From Bryoerythrophyllum caledonicum (lineage: Eukaryota > Streptophyta > Bryopsida > Pottiales > Pottiaceae), in the NCBI GenBank assembly GCA_963971425.1, contig OZ020519.1, positions 9,068,028 through 9,132,027 on the forward strand: a DNA stretch of 64,000 nucleotides. Direction: 5' to 3'. Positions 34,687 through 46,525 of the stretch are shown here, piece by piece. The notes beneath the pieces were generated by a model, which made no database searches, had not been told where the DNA came from, and was given only the letters and a program-made list of their open reading frames with translations. A program made the translations under genes and the position numbers. Each line of letters begins with the position of its first letter. Position 1 is the first letter of the stretch.

Positions 34687-36429
34687 TCATTTCTCACCTT
34701 TAGCTTTGGCCTTCTTCTTCCTCTCCTTGAGAAGATCGATCTTGGCGGCCTTCTTGGCTTGCCCCATCTTGGCCGCGTCATAGAGGCCACGCGCCTTGCG
34801 CGTCATCATCATCCTGCCCATCTGCACAGCTTCGTCACCTTCCGGAAGAGCAGCTCCCGAAGGTGAGGTAGCATGCGCTTCTTCAGCGGCAGCAGATGGA
34901 GTGAGAGAAGCGGAGTAAGAGATCCCCGCCATCTCCTTGCTCAAGTCATGAGTGAACGCCTTCTCCAGCGAGACGGTGGCCTCGGGAGCTGGAGCTGTGG
35001 TGAGGTTCTCAAACACAGGCAGATCATTGTCCGCTTGTTGCATGCGCTTGATGGTTTCGGCGTACTCTGGGACGTAGCCCTCGGCTTCGCTGTCCACGAA
35101 CGGCGAGAGATGCGGCGGGCAGATCTTGCCGACTAAGTAGGCGTCCGAGGGGAGCAGGAACCTGTTGTTCACGCTGTCGAACACCCACTGCGGCTGCACG
35201 TACTCCCGGGAGAGGAACTTGTGGCCTTGGGTGGGTCTGTCCACGATGTGGTGCGTGATGGCCTCGTCCGACTCGGGGAAGGGCGCGCCCTCGCCGTCCC
35301 ACGACACTGCGCCGCCGAAGGCACGGATCACAAAGAGGAGGGCTTCGCGAGGGACCTCTCTCGAGAGGAAGAACTTGAATTCCTTGAAGAGCTTCACTGA
35401 GGAGTCCATCTCTTCGTCGTCGTCGTCCTCGGGTGCGGGTGCAGCGGGTGTCGTCGCTTGCTCCTTGTCGATCGCTGAGAGCCTGGTGTGGAGCGAGGCG
35501 AGCCTAACTTGCGACTCGAGAGTGCGTGGGTCTTCCATTTCGGTGTCGGAGTGATCAGGCTTGGGTGTTTCTTCGTCTACTGCGACTGGGGTGGCAGCGG
35601 CAAGGCCTTTCATCAATCCGTAGAGTTCGTTGGCGGCTTTCTCGAGGTTGGCGTCGAGGAGAGGCGGATACCGGAGGCCGAGGTCGTGGTAGAGCTTGAA
35701 GTTGACGAAGCCGACGAGGGTTTTGTAAAACTCCAGGAAGGTGAGCATGACGCGGAAGTCGACGTCGGAGGGGAGGACCTGGCTGGTGGAGTGGGGGGTG
35801 AGCCAGGTGATGGACTGGCCGCCGACTTCGGCCTGGTAGTACACGCCCTTGACGGAGACGAACACTTTCCGAAGCGCGCGCACGCGGATGCAGTACGCCT
35901 GCCACTGGAGGGAGAGGCGGCGCGCGCTCTCGATGTGCTCGGGGCGGATCTTCTGGCTGTTGTCCGCGGGCAGCCATGCGAACAGGTGCAGGATGGTGAG
36001 CGGGTCGTCCAGGTCGCGGAGCGCGTCCACGAACGACGGGTAGCGCTCGTTCACCAGGTGGTTCAGGTTCCACTCCGGCTTGTTGCCCAGCAGCCGCTGC
36101 ACCAGGTCCAGGTTCCGCTTCGCGCGCGCCTTGGTGATCTTCTTCTCATACGCCTTGAGCTCCCGGCTGCGGTCCAGCAACGGTTCGTGCGCCAGAAACG
36201 CAATGTCCTTCACGTGGTAGTACGTCTTGTTGTGGCCCTCCACCTTCTTCCGCGGCTCCCGCGGATGAATCCCCTTCAGGATGCATAGCCGCCGAAACTC
36301 CGGCAGCTTGATCTGCAGCCGGTTCAGCGCCTTGTTCCGCGTTATGTACTTCGCCGCCTGCCCCTCCTTCCGCCGCGCCGGCGCCAGATACTGCTTCGAC
36401 TTCGACTTATGCTTCGTGGGCCTCGTCAT
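34687..36429 (-). CDS. PES: Pescadillo (PES), 60S ribosome biogenesis factor, single exon
   Basis: 580 residues from ATG 36429-36427 (MTRPTKHKSKSKQYL); an upstream in-frame TTG is not used here because pescadillo proteins start close to this point. The protein is a nucleolar subunit of the PeBoW complex (PES-BOP1-WDR12) needed for 27S pre-rRNA processing and large-subunit assembly. The N-terminal pescadillo domain is evident (KYITRNKALNRLQIKLPEF, RRLCILKGIHPREPRKK, HIESARRLSLQWQAY). An acidic linker follows (EDDDDEEMD), then a BRCT domain (residues ~345-440: FKFFLSREVPREALLFVI, FGGAVSWDGEG, YVQPQWVFDSVN). The C terminus is Lys-rich. Length matches the family. No introns, which is unusual for a plant PES gene but the frame is intact. 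It is transcribed divergently from the CGR3-like gene. Confidence 0.96.
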   Translation of the reverse strand: MTRPTKHKSKSKQYLAPARRKEGQAAKYITRNKALNRLQIKLPEFRRLCILKGIHPREPRKKVEGHNKTYYHVKDIAFLAHEPLLDRSRELKAYEKKITKARAKRNLDLVQRLLGNKPEWNLNHLVNERYPSFVDALRDLDDPLTILHLFAWLPADNSQKIRPEHIESARRLSLQWQAYCIRVRALRKVFVSVKGVYYQAEVGGQSITWLTPHSTSQVLPSDVDFRVMLTFLEFYKTLVGFVNFKLYHDLGLRYPPLLDANLEKAANELYGLMKGLAAATPVAVDEETPKPDHSDTEMEDPRTLESQVRLASLHTRLSAIDKEQATTPAAPAPEDDDDEEMDSSVKLFKEFKFFLSREVPREALLFVIRAFGGAVSWDGEGAPFPESDEAITHHIVDRPTQGHKFLSREYVQPQWVFDSVNNRFLLPSDAYLVGKICPPHLSPFVDSEAEGYVPEYAETIKRMQQADNDLPVFENLTTAPAPEATVSLEKAFTHDLSKEMAGISYSASLTPSAAAEEAHATSPSGAALPEGDEAVQMGRMMMTRKARGLYDAAKMGQAKKAAKIDLLKERKKKAKAKGEK

Positions 36430-37278
36430 TGACCCCAATTCCTAACAAAATCCCAATCCCACACCTCAATAAAATCGCCACAAACCCTAAACAGCCACAA
36501 CTACAAACCCTAACGAAACCCACACAACTCCTGTCACCCCAATTGACGTCGAGAACGTCCCGAAACGAATGAAAAAAAAACGCATTCCAGTGCCAATTGT
36601 GAGGTTTAAACCAATGTAACCTTCGAGAAGAAGCGGCGTCCGAGGTGTGAGAGGTCGGAGGGAGACGGTGAAAGCAGACGCGGAGTGGCAAGTGAGAGGA
36701 GCGTTTGCAGGGAGATGGAGACGGTGCCTCAGGGTTTAGGGTTTAGGGTTGAGGCGAAGCCCTAGAACCGGGTCATCCCAGGTATATATATATATATATA
36801 TATATTTATATTACGTAAATCAAGGTATGAAAAGGTCATACACCGGGTACAGAACTTTCCATTTCCACTCTCTCTCTCTCACTGTCCACTCTTTGTCTCC
36901 CTCACTCCCACTCCCTCTCAGATCATTTCCCAGCTTCATCACCATCACCGACTTCACATCTTCACATTCTCAGTTAGACGTTTGCATCTTGCTTCACTAC
37001 AGTAGTGTGTCGGAGAAGAGCTTGGAGTCAGCTGAGCGAACACTTTCATATGCACCAGCTGAGGTTGTAGGGTTTTAAGGGTATCGGAGAAGGAGAAGGT
37101 CGCAGGGGAGAATCAACACACACGCATGTCTGATTTGGGTTCTCGTGAGTTTACTTCCGCAAACCCTACGCGTGCATTGTGCGCCAGTGATGAGGTTTGC
37201 TCTTGTTGGAGTGCATGGAGAAGTGTCAATGGTGTGATGGAGCCTTCTGTTGTGTTTGACAGGGAGTCTGTGAGAGAG
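36430..37278. promoter_or_regulatory. Divergent promoter region with telo boxes, TA and CT repeats
   Basis: The 849 bp between the pescadillo and CGR3-like starts. AAACCCTAA motifs (telo box) occur near 36485 and 36509. A double GGGTTTAGGGTTTAGGGTT occurs at about 36730-36751, followed by another CCCTAG near 36760. Telo boxes mark plant ribosome-biogenesis and translation genes. A TA dinucleotide run lies at 36784-36806 and a pyrimidine-rich TCTCTC tract at about 36868-36920, the latter likely near the CGR3-like start site. In-frame ATGs at 37126 and 37279 compete as its start. Confidence 0.7.
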
Positions 37279-39040
37279 ATGGCAGGCATTGCCCGCCGTC
37301 CGGGGCTGCCGATCCGGCGGCCTCCGGAGACGACGCTGTTCAGCTCCAGTGCCGCAGGCGCTCCCAAGTCACGAATCTCGCCCGTGGTTTCCCTGTGCTT
37401 CCTACTTGTGGTAGCTCCTCTCTTCATTCCTGGAACGAACTTTTCCTTTTGTGAAAGCTGAACTCTTGTGAATCTCGAGCTTTGTTGTTTGTGTGTTTCT
37501 ATGTGGATTATGAATTTCTTGTGGTTTTTGTAGGGTGGCATTCTCTTGATTGGTTACTCGTATGGAGATTCGGGTAAATTTTCTACGCCTGTGATGTGTG
37601 AGGATCAATGTTTTATGATTATATCTGTTCACCTGAACCTACCACTTTTTATGTAGTTTTCCTGAGTCCGCCTCAAAAGGAAGCGGAGACCGAGCAGAAG
37701 AGCCTGATACAAGCGTTGCCAGATGAAGAGGTTGTGGAGGAGGCACCTGCTTTCGTATGGGACGGTAAGCCACAATTCTCAACAGTAAGCATCTGCATCT
37801 CTCTTCAGGTTTACCTCCAGAATGACATCCTGGCTGTCAACAGGTGACAAGGCATCATCAAAACCTGAGTGCACAGCGTCTGTCTGCGGAGTGATCGACA
37901 TTCTCCAAGACATGTACGGGAAGGCCATGCACCGGCTGCTGCACATCGGCCCGGGGACTTGCGGCGTCGTCTCGAAGCTGCTCAAGGAGACGAGCAACTC
38001 GCTGGAGGTGTGGGGCATCCAGCCGTTCAGGATGAAGCCGCCGGTCCACGAGGTGTGCCAGAGCTTCGTGAAGCGGGGCCTCATTCGAGTGGCGCAAGTC
38101 CACCGGCCCCTGCCGTACCGCTCTCGCTCCTTCTCCTTTGTTCTGGTCACGGATGCCTTGGATGTCATGAAGAAGCGCGACCTGAACGCCACGCTGCCTG
38201 AGCTCTCGCGCTTGTCGGCTCACAACCTTGTTGTGGTTGTAGGTAAAACCACTTCTGCTCAAAAACCATCCCTTCAATCTGCAGGCTCTCACCAAGTGAT
38301 CAACCGTTATTGACACTCTCGCTTGTGCAGCTAAGAGAAGGTCTTCAGCTGCTGATAACAAGGAAACACTCGGACGACCTGCAAAACTGGTGAGTGACGA
38401 AACTAAATCCCACTGTACTAAATATGATAGTTTGTCGAGTTCTTTCCAAAGTCACCCAAAGTTTCACCTTGGTTTGATTCATAATGTTACTCTTAAACCT
38501 TAAACGTCAGTCGGGAACCGTGCACGTATTTTACTCTACAGAACTCACAAAACGTATTAAAGTTTTAGCAAGACTTACACCTTCGGATTGAAGATTCTTC
38601 AACTAACATCTTTCATCTGCAGTATTTATCTCAATCTTATCATGTTCAAATACGACACCATACATGTGTCACCAGTGGCACCTTCTGACGTTCAAGGGTT
38701 AATAGACGAGTTTGGTTTGCAACCAGAATCCTCATTGAGTCAATGGAAGAGCTTGGTGGTCTTTAAACTCAAGTTGGACTCAGGTTTAGAGGCCATGTTG
38801 TAGCATGAATCTGAGGCGAGAATTGACAGTAATTGTTGTGTTGTTTTTTTTAATGTTTAGACGAAACCACGAACGAGAGATTGGTGGATGCAGCAGTTCA
38901 CTTTGGCGGGTTTGAAGGAGGACGAGGAGAAGAGGACGCACTTCGACGCCGCTGTTTCTGAGAAGAGCGGCAACAAGTCGAGTTTCCACATTTTCCACTT
39001 GATTGTGCCCTCCTTCAGCAGCCGCAAAAGTGCAAGGTAG
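37279..39040 (+). CDS. CGR2/CGR3-like Golgi pectin methyltransferase (six exons)
   Basis: Exons 37279-37410, 37534-37573, 37657-37764, 37844-38242, 38331-38389 and 38861-39040 join in phase to 305 residues. An in-frame ATG at 37126 would add 51. CGR2/CGR3 methylesterify homogalacturonan in the plant Golgi. Family features: a basic N terminus, one membrane anchor spanning the exon 1/2 junction (PVVSLCFLLV + GGILLIGYSYG), then a SAM-dependent methyltransferase-like domain. That domain includes MHRLLHIGPGTCGVVSKLL (nucleotide-binding-type loop), EVWGIQPF, FVKRGLIRVAQVHRPLPYRS, FSFVLVTDALDV and LPELSRLSAHNLVVVV. The C terminus (GRPAKL, RDWWMQQFT, FHIFHLIVPSF) also matches. Intron 5 contains a 202-bp MITE. 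The start is the least certain point. Confidence 0.88.
38497..38698 (+). mobile_element. MITE (family 2) in intron 5 of the CGR3-like gene
   Basis: 202 bp with inverted termini ACCTTAAACGTCAG and CTGACGTTCAAGGG, flanked by TTAA on both sides (38493-38496, 38699-38702). It shares internal sequence with copies at 30.48 and 56.82 kb. Confidence 0.8.
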
Positions 39041-39745
39041 CAGCGATGGTCACCTCGGAAGTCCTCCACCTTCTATTTCCAATGTGATCAATAGAGTAAT
39101 CACAATATTTGCACCAAGAATTGAGTGATTGCCATTTCTACTCAAAGAGAGTGTGAGATCTATTTTTCTGTCCATATTCAAATCTCAACCTCTCCTTTTT
39201 CTCTTAGGAAAACTCTAATCTTTTGAAAAAGGGTAGCATGTTTATGATGTATTAAACCTTTTAAGGACAAGAGACCTGTAGGTGGTCGGAGTAATTTGTA
39301 AAATGGTGGACCAATGCTTCATCTCTCTTTGATTTGCATGCGGTGAAGATGTGTGTTGGAGTTTGATGGGCAAACTATAGTGCTATTTGAAGTGACAAGT
39401 TGTGATGAAATGTATCTACTCGGTTCATCTCCTAGGCATGGTTGCAGGTGTCGTCCTTCAAGGGTTCATAGACATTCTATATCTTACCATCCAGAAGATT
39501 TGATTGAAAAAACAACCTTTTGTAGATTTTTCCTAATAGATGATAACATTTATGCGTTACATGTTAGGCCTCTTCTGTTGTACTTATATGCATGAGATAA
39601 TATCCCTTTCAAGTCATGAGTATAAACACCAATCATTTGGATCAATTCAAATGATAACAATGTCACAATTTTTTCCTTCACAATCAGCATAAGTAGAAAC
39701 AAACATACAAACTTACAATTTTTTCCAAGCCACTCTGTGAACATG
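39041..39745. other. Intergenic, nothing recognised
   Basis: 3' UTR of the CGR3-like gene followed by AT-rich DNA without repeats or frames of note. Confidence 0.4.
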
Positions 39746-39938
39746 TATAGAATGGGGACAAAAAGTTTGGCGTTTTTGCATTCCAGAAGAAGAAAAAAAA
39801 ATGTACCAAAGGCATAAAAATTGTCCCCTATCTACCAACTTTGGGACTTGGGTTCATTTATAAGCTGATTACATGCCTGCAAAGTTTTGTGGCCTAAAAA
39901 TATACCAAGATGGTTTTATAGCTGATTTACCAACTAGT

Positions 39939-40107
39939 TGTTAGCATTCTCTGTCTGTACAGTCATTAGTCACTGTTTCATCCTTGGTCCCCATTGGACC
40001 GCTTATGTCGTACTGTAGCCACGCACTCACACATGTATATATATGAGCCTCATTGCTCATTGCAGCTCTCTTAACATGAACACACTCTTCAGAGTATAAT
40101 TCTCACA
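39939..40107 (+). repeat. copia 5' LTR
   Basis: 169 bp, TG...CA. The primer-binding site begins at the next base. Confidence 0.95.
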
Positions 40108-40755
40108 TGGTATCATAGCGAACCTCTGATCCTTCACAATCACTCATCTGAGTGACACTTCTACCCATTGTGGCTACACTACCTATCACGAATAATCCTA
40201 CTCACACCAAGAAGCTAAATGGCCGGTTCTACCGCCTCAGCTACTCCTCTACACACACTCACTTGACAAAGCTTAACGGCAGGTTCCACCGCCACCAGCT
40301 AAGTCTAACACAGATTATATCTCGCACTTACTAGTCATGTTGTTCACTGTCGATCCAAGGCTCAACTACTAATCAGGCAAGGCAAAGTCCGCTCGACCGC
40401 GGCATATAATTCATGCAGGTCGTGACGTGTGCAAGTTTTCAGATTAGTCGAAGCGTATCGAGTACGAGCAAGATCTGCAGTTGCTTCAACACTCAAACGA
40501 CTTTGCGCATCAAAAATTCAACTTTGAAACCAACAGTTCTGGTTGACCAGCCCTTTTAGCTAATCCTCCGTAGCACTCATAACCTTCGGTAGTCAGTCCA
40601 TTCTTCCCACTGACTGCAACCCAGAGAGTCCACTTCAACATCGTATGTAGCTTGCCCAATATCTCTGACACTTCTGATCCGCAAACAGTGAATACACATA
40701 GGAGTGTCGATTTTTGGAAAAAACCGATACAGTCTTTTTATCAACTATATCAAAC

Positions 40756-41684
40756 ATGGAATCAGCACTCACGAGCAGAGAACTTCAGGAAACAACAAAG
40801 CTACAAGGCGCCAGCAATTACACACTTTGGTCTTTCAAGGTTGGAATGACACTATGCGGAGAACGCATCTGGCATCTCACAGAAACTGATACCAGTTTTC
40901 AGGCATTAACACTGGATGAATCCAACGTAGGAGAATCATCAACTGCTATCAATACAAGCTCGACCAAAGTACGCGGGACGAGCAAGATAAATCAAATGCC
41001 ACAATAGACCAACAACAACTAGAGGACCAGAAGACCAGAGCAATGCGAATCATCGTCTCTACAGTTAAGGACTCCATACTTCCTCACATCATGCCTCTTA
41101 GAGATCCTAGACAAATGTGGAACAAACTCCGTACTCTCTATGAATCAACGTCCATCAATAAGAAGCTAACTCTAAAGACTCAACTGTATAACTTGCGAAT
41201 GTCTGACAAAACGAGCATCGATGACCACCTGAGAAACATCAGCTCCCTTGTAGCACAATTAGCAAACATCATCGTAGTTTTACCTGATGAAGAACTCGTA
41301 GAGAGAATTCTCATGAGTCTCCCAGAATCATGGTCCTTCTACTGCCAATTTATAACAGCCAGGGAAAATCACGTTTCATATACAGAATTAGAATCACTCT
41401 TTCTACAAGAAGCTGAATGCAGGTCGCGCTACAAGACTCGCAACACTACTGAAGAAGCACTCTATACAGAAGGCATCTACAGACCCCGTGGAAGAGGAAA
41501 TAGAAATCGAGGTTCATGGAGGAACACCGGCCGCTTTCACAGCACGACTACAAGAGGCGGCGTCAACACGACGGTTATCAGGTGCCATCTGGCGGCAGTG
41601 CTCCAGCTCGCGGCAGTAGTACTCCAGTCCACGGCGGCACACGATCTCACTCAAACAGTCTATATAGACTCAACACATCACTAG
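40756..41684 (+). pseudogene. copia gag, frameshifted
   Basis: Starts ATG 40756 (MESALTSRELQETTKLQG). SNYTLWSFKVGMTL is the usual copia gag N terminus. A stop and frame change near 41005-41043 precede the UBN2-type core (DPRQMWNKLRTLYES, LYNLRMSDKTSIDDHL, LMSLPESWSFYCQ). The Arg/Gly-rich end (RPRGRGNRNRGSW) stops where a CCHC knuckle would follow; none is present. Confidence 0.8.
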
Positions 41685-41699
41685 CAGGAAGGACGCCCA

Positions 41700-44600
41700 A
41701 GCTTTCCTCATCTCCCTCACTAAACCTTGCTTCTCTCACCCCACCAGGACTTATTGAACTATGGGACAAACGGTTAGGGCATCTAGACTATCAAACACTG
41801 CATAAATTCTCATGTCAAGGATTAGTGACTGGATTACCACCTCTGAAAAATGTTCATTCTACTTGCCAATCTTGCATCCTAGGCAAGCAACATATTCATC
41901 CCATCCCTCGACAAAGCCTTTCCCAAACAACAAGACCTTTAGAACTTGTACACTCATACCTATGTGGACCATTCCCACATGCTTCTCTTACAGGCTCCCG
42001 CTACGTCCTAACCTTTGTAGATGACTACTCCAGGCATACATGGACTACTCCAGGCATACATGGGCATTTTTTATATCTACCAAGAGTGACACCTTCACAA
42101 TTTTTCAGAATTTTCAAAGTATGGTAGAAAAACAAAACTTTCTTTCTATCGCACGACTCCGTACAGACTGTGGTGGTGAATTTCTGTCAACCGACTTCAA
42201 CCATGATTGCACTCAACAAGGGAGTACACGCCACCTAACCACCGCTCATACACCACAACAAAATGGCGTCGTTGAACGGAAGAATCGTCACCTATGCGAG
42301 ACCATGCGTACGTTATTATTTGGAGCAAATTTACCAACAATACTATCGGAAGAAGCACTTCGAGCAGCCACATATATATCTAATTGAATGCCTCACCGAG
42401 CTCTATCTATGACAACTCCCCACGAAAGATATACTGGCAACACACCAGACATCTCACATTTACGAATATATGGCTGTCGCGCATACATTCACCTCAAAAC
42501 AGGTAACAAACTTCAACCAAAATCCTTGGTTTCTACACTTGTAGGGTATGACGACCAATCCAAGGCCTACAGATGTTTTGATCCCTCAAACAACAAAATC
42601 GTGATTTCTAGAGATCTCATGTTCCATGAAAATACTCTAGGTCTTCCCTCTCCAACCCCATCCAATGTCTCAAATTACAAAAATATAGAGGAATTTCTAC
42701 TCCGAAACTCTCCAACATCATCACCTTATCATGATGATCTCGGTCGCAGGCAGCTCCAACAACCCAACCTAGCTTCGACGTCGTCCCCTGCATACGACAA
42801 CACCAAATTAGACCTATCCAGTCCCACATCAGTCAACCCCCACTTCCCTGAACCTCCCTCCCGAGACCTACATACGGACATCACCCAATCCAGTACCCTC
42901 CCGGGTCTCTTCGAGCCGTGCATCTCCCCGGGTATTACCCCGACCCCACCTATTCCAACCGTCTCACATGACACCCATCCCGGCTCTCAACTTACGCCGA
43001 GGACTTCATCTTCAGGGCACTCCTTGCCGGTTCTAGACAGTCGAACCTCGCCAACCTCTTATTCTTCTGGATAGAACTTACTGATTCCAGGTATATAGAT
43101 ATCGCCAAGTTCCTCTGCCACAACTTCAACGCTGCTACTTATCACTCCACCAGAAGTATCTATCAGTAACACTCATGATCAAATCAACTATGACGTCTCA
43201 CAACATCCTCTACGCCGCTCAACAAGATTCAGGAAACAAAGCGTGAAGTTAGACGACTATATTCTCTCTGTAACCCCAGAAAACTTCAACATCTACTTTA
43301 TTGAAGCTGATGCCGGCATCACTGGTGATAATATCACTTATCATCAAGCATCACAACACTCCGGATGGATTGATGCCGTGCGCAATGAAATGAATTCCAT
43401 TCATAGGAATCATACTGGGAATCTAGTTCCGTTACCAACCAACAAAAAACCAATCACAGCCAAGTGGGTATACAAAACCAAACCTGCACTACCCGGAGAA
43501 GCACCACGACTCAAAGCCCGCCTTCTGGCTCGCGGCTTTCAGCAAAGACATGGCATTGATTTTGAAGAGGTCTTCGCTCCTATTGTAAAATGGTCCACCA
43601 TTAGAACAATTACAGCCCGCGCATCTCAACTCGGACATGACATTCACCATCTAGATGTCAAAACCGCATTTCTATACGGAAATTTAGAGGAGGAGGTATA
43701 CCTGGAACAACGACAAGGCTTTGTAGAACCCAGCCAAGAACACCTTGTCTGCAAGTTAAAATAGGCATTATATGGCTTAAAACAGAGCCCTAGGGCATGG
43801 TACGCACGCATCAACATATACCTAGTTTCACAAGGTTTCACACGTAGTGGAAGTGACAACAATCTCTATTACAAAGGTTCAGGCGACAACAAAACCCTCT
43901 TAGTTGTCTACGTAGATGATCTATTCATCACCGGCGGAGACAAAGAAACCATTAGTTGGTTAAAAAAACAACTCAAGATAGAATTTGATATCACCAATCT
44001 TGGCATAGTCAATAAATACTTAGGGGTAGAATTCAGACATCTCCCATCTGGCATCTTTCTAAACCAATCCGAATATGCTATTCAAATCCTAACCGAAAGC
44101 GGTATGTTGGAATGCAAACTTGAGCATGTTCCACTTCCCCCCGGTTTTCATCTTCTTACTGATATGGGATCACCAGAAGTTGACTCCACCTCTTATTGTA
44201 AACTGGTCGGACAATTGATTTTTCTCACCAACAGACGTCCCGATCAAGCCTTCTCTGTCGGCCTTGTCTCTAGATACATGACTGTACCACAACAAACTCA
44301 CCTGGATGTTGTTCACGACATCCTCTGCTACTTGAAGAAAACCTTCTCGTATGGCCTATTTTACGCCCGAACCATTACAAACCACATCCATGGCTACACC
44401 GATGCCGATTGGGCTACATGCCACGAAATCCGTCGGTCCACCAGGGGTTACTGCTTCATCCTCGCCGGAGCTGCTATCACCTGGCAATCCAAACGTCAAC
44501 CCACAGTAGCCAAGTCCTCCACAGACTCTGAATATGTCTCTCTCTCTATTGGTGCCTCTGAGGCCACCTGGCTTCGTTGCCTTATCTGTGAAATTCCTTC

Positions 44601-44934
44601 CTCAGCCATTCCCCCACACTCATCCCTTTCTTTTATCATCACAAGCCAACAAATCCGTGCAAACCTTGACACCTCCTCCCCTATCCTTGTTTACTGTGAC
44701 AATCAATCTGCTATTAAACTAGCCAAAAATCTTGTTTTTTATGCTAGGACTAAACACATAGAAGTTGCACATCACTTTGTGTGCCAACGCGTTTTGAAAG
44801 GAGAAATAGAGCTTCATTACATTTCAACAGATGCACAACCCGCAGATATCTTCACCAAACCCCTATCACGTACAAAATTCGAACTACACAGATCAACTCT
44901 AGGTATCACCTGCCCCACTTCTTCTCAAACCTAG
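41700..44934 (+). pseudogene. copia pol: integrase, RT, RNase H, broken
   Basis: The integrase zinc finger (KRLGHLDYQTLHKF, CQSCILGKQ) follows gag almost directly, so the protease is deleted. The first catalytic Asp is replaced in LVHSYLCGPF. The second (VDDYSRHTW) lies in a 20-bp tandem duplication at about 42025-42064 that shifts the frame. The Glu motif NGVVERKNR is present. In-frame stops occur at 42385-42387 (TGA), 43072-43074 (TAG) and 43762-43764 (TAG). RT motifs VKTAFLYGNLEEEVYLEQ and VVYVDDLFITGG, and RNase H motifs YTDADWA, KSSTDSEYVSL and VYCDNQSA, remain readable. The last domain ends at 44934. Confidence 0.9.
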
Positions 44935-45251
44935 GCACCATTTAGATACTCCAAAGCCCTATTCAAGTCCTTGAAACTCTTATACTGCACACCACTATAA
45001 CCTTTCACTTGAACTTCACACTCCCGCCAAGAGTAGAATAGACCACAATTGAAACCCCGTCTTACTGCATACACCTTTGAACCACCTCCTATAAGAGAAG
45101 GTAGCCGGATTCTCTCCTTCCCAACCTCCTGCTGCCTACCACGGCCTTCATATTTCACCTTCCTTTCTGATGCACCGAACTCGCTGACAGCGGACGCAAC
45201 CTCTGCACCCATACCAACACACTAGTTTGTCAGACACCAACCAACCGCAGC

Positions 45252-45627
45252 ACAGGCAAACCCCACACACCCTCTTACCGGTCTCCAAACCCTCCCTGGC
45301 ACTATCACTATACTCGACTGCTAGCTCGAGACAGTCCTGGACCTCCACCGCTGCTGCTAATCTTCCCGTCCACTCGCTGAGCGCCATCAACATCTGACGC
45401 AACACCAGCAAAGCAACATACAACAACGTCCACAGCAACACAGGCAAACCCCACACACCCTCTTACCGGTCTCCAAACCCTCCCTGGCACTATCACTATA
45501 CTCGACTGCTAGCTCGAGACAGTCCTGGACCTCCACCGCTGCTGCTAATCTTCCCGTCCACTCGCTGAGCGCCATCAACATCTGACGCAACACCAGCAAA
45601 GCAACATACAACAACGTCCACAGCAAC
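45252..45627 (+). repeat. 188-bp perfect tandem duplication in copia 3' region
   Basis: Two consecutive 188-bp units beginning ACAGGCAAACCCCACACACC at 45252 and 45440, apparently identical. They lie between the RNase H end and the polypurine tract. Confidence 0.9.
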
Positions 45628-45824
45628 ACACCCTGCACCCATACATATACACAAACAACTCAGTCGACTACACTCAGAAACTACTACACAACAAGCCCTC
45701 CCGTACTAGTTCCCGAACGCGACTCATGATTCAAATGCTCCTCCGGCTCTTCCCCCGCACTCATTCGCTTCGCTCTCGCCAAACTTCATCTGCGATGTTA
45801 GGACATAGACCTCGGGGGGGGGGC

Positions 45825-45993
45825 TGTTAGCATTCTCTATCTATACAGTCATTGGTCATTGTTTCATCCTTGGTCCCCATTGGACCGCTTATGTCGTATT
45901 GTAGCCACGTACTCACACATGTATATACATAAGCCTCATTGCTCATTGCAGCTCTCTTAACATGAACACACTCTTCAGAGTGTAATTCTCACA
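45825..45993 (+). repeat. copia 3' LTR
   Basis: 169 bp, TG...CA, preceded by ten G and one C, followed by CTAGT. Confidence 0.95.
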
Positions 45994-46525
45994 CTAGTAT
46001 CCTTTTCAACATGAATTAGAAGGTACGTTCTAAATGTTGAAGAGAACTAGACACCTCATGCTTCTAAAATTAAAATATTGTCATGGATGCTTTGTTTAAC
46101 ATAGATATTACACAAAAGCATCATCCGCTTGTCGATTTGAAGGTTTCCACTTGTCCTAAAAACATTTGATGTGTAAGTTTGAAAATAATAATAATTTGGT
46201 TATATAAGCAACAGTATCTTTGCAGTTTAGACCACACAACTTGTTAAAGTTGACATGAATTGAATTGAAAATGTGAGACAAGAGTGTAGTAGAGAGTTGA
46301 TTAAGGTAATGAGGATTTGCAAGATCAAAATTGGTGGGTGAAGAAGGTTTGTTTGGCTTCTGTTAGTGAGTGACTGGTAGGTGACTAGTGATGTTGAGCT
46401 CTTTGTCCCCCTGTTGAGCAATGAAAAGCCACTCAGTTGATTTGAGATTTGACTTGGTGATTTGTTCTATTACTTTAATAAGCTAGATTCTTTGCTTACC
46501 TGCAACGAGTTTGATAAAGACAATC

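Larger units (their letters stand above)
39939..45993 (+). mobile_element. Ty1-copia LTR retrotransposon, 6055 bp, defective
   Basis: Two 169-bp LTRs (39939-40107 and 45825-45993), both TGTTAGC...TCTCACA, differ at about 9 positions (~5%). The target duplication is CTAGT (39934-39938, 45994-45998). A tRNA-Met-type primer site TGGTATCATAGCG follows the 5' LTR at 40108, and a G10 polypurine tract sits at 45814-45823. Gene order is gag, integrase, RT, RNase H. The protease and gag zinc knuckle are missing. Several stops and a frameshift break the frame. Confidence 0.95.

Noticed and set aside
35488-36288. 266-codon + strand frame opposite pescadillo
   Set aside because: Antisense shadow of a GC-rich conserved gene.
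36784-36806. TATA box for the CGR3-like gene
   Set aside because: It is a TA dinucleotide run nearly 500 bp from the start codon; position does not single it out as a promoter element.
44931-45638. Minus-strand Cys/Trp-rich frames in the copia 3' region
   Set aside because: Two of them are duplicates caused by the 188-bp tandem repeat; no homology recognised.
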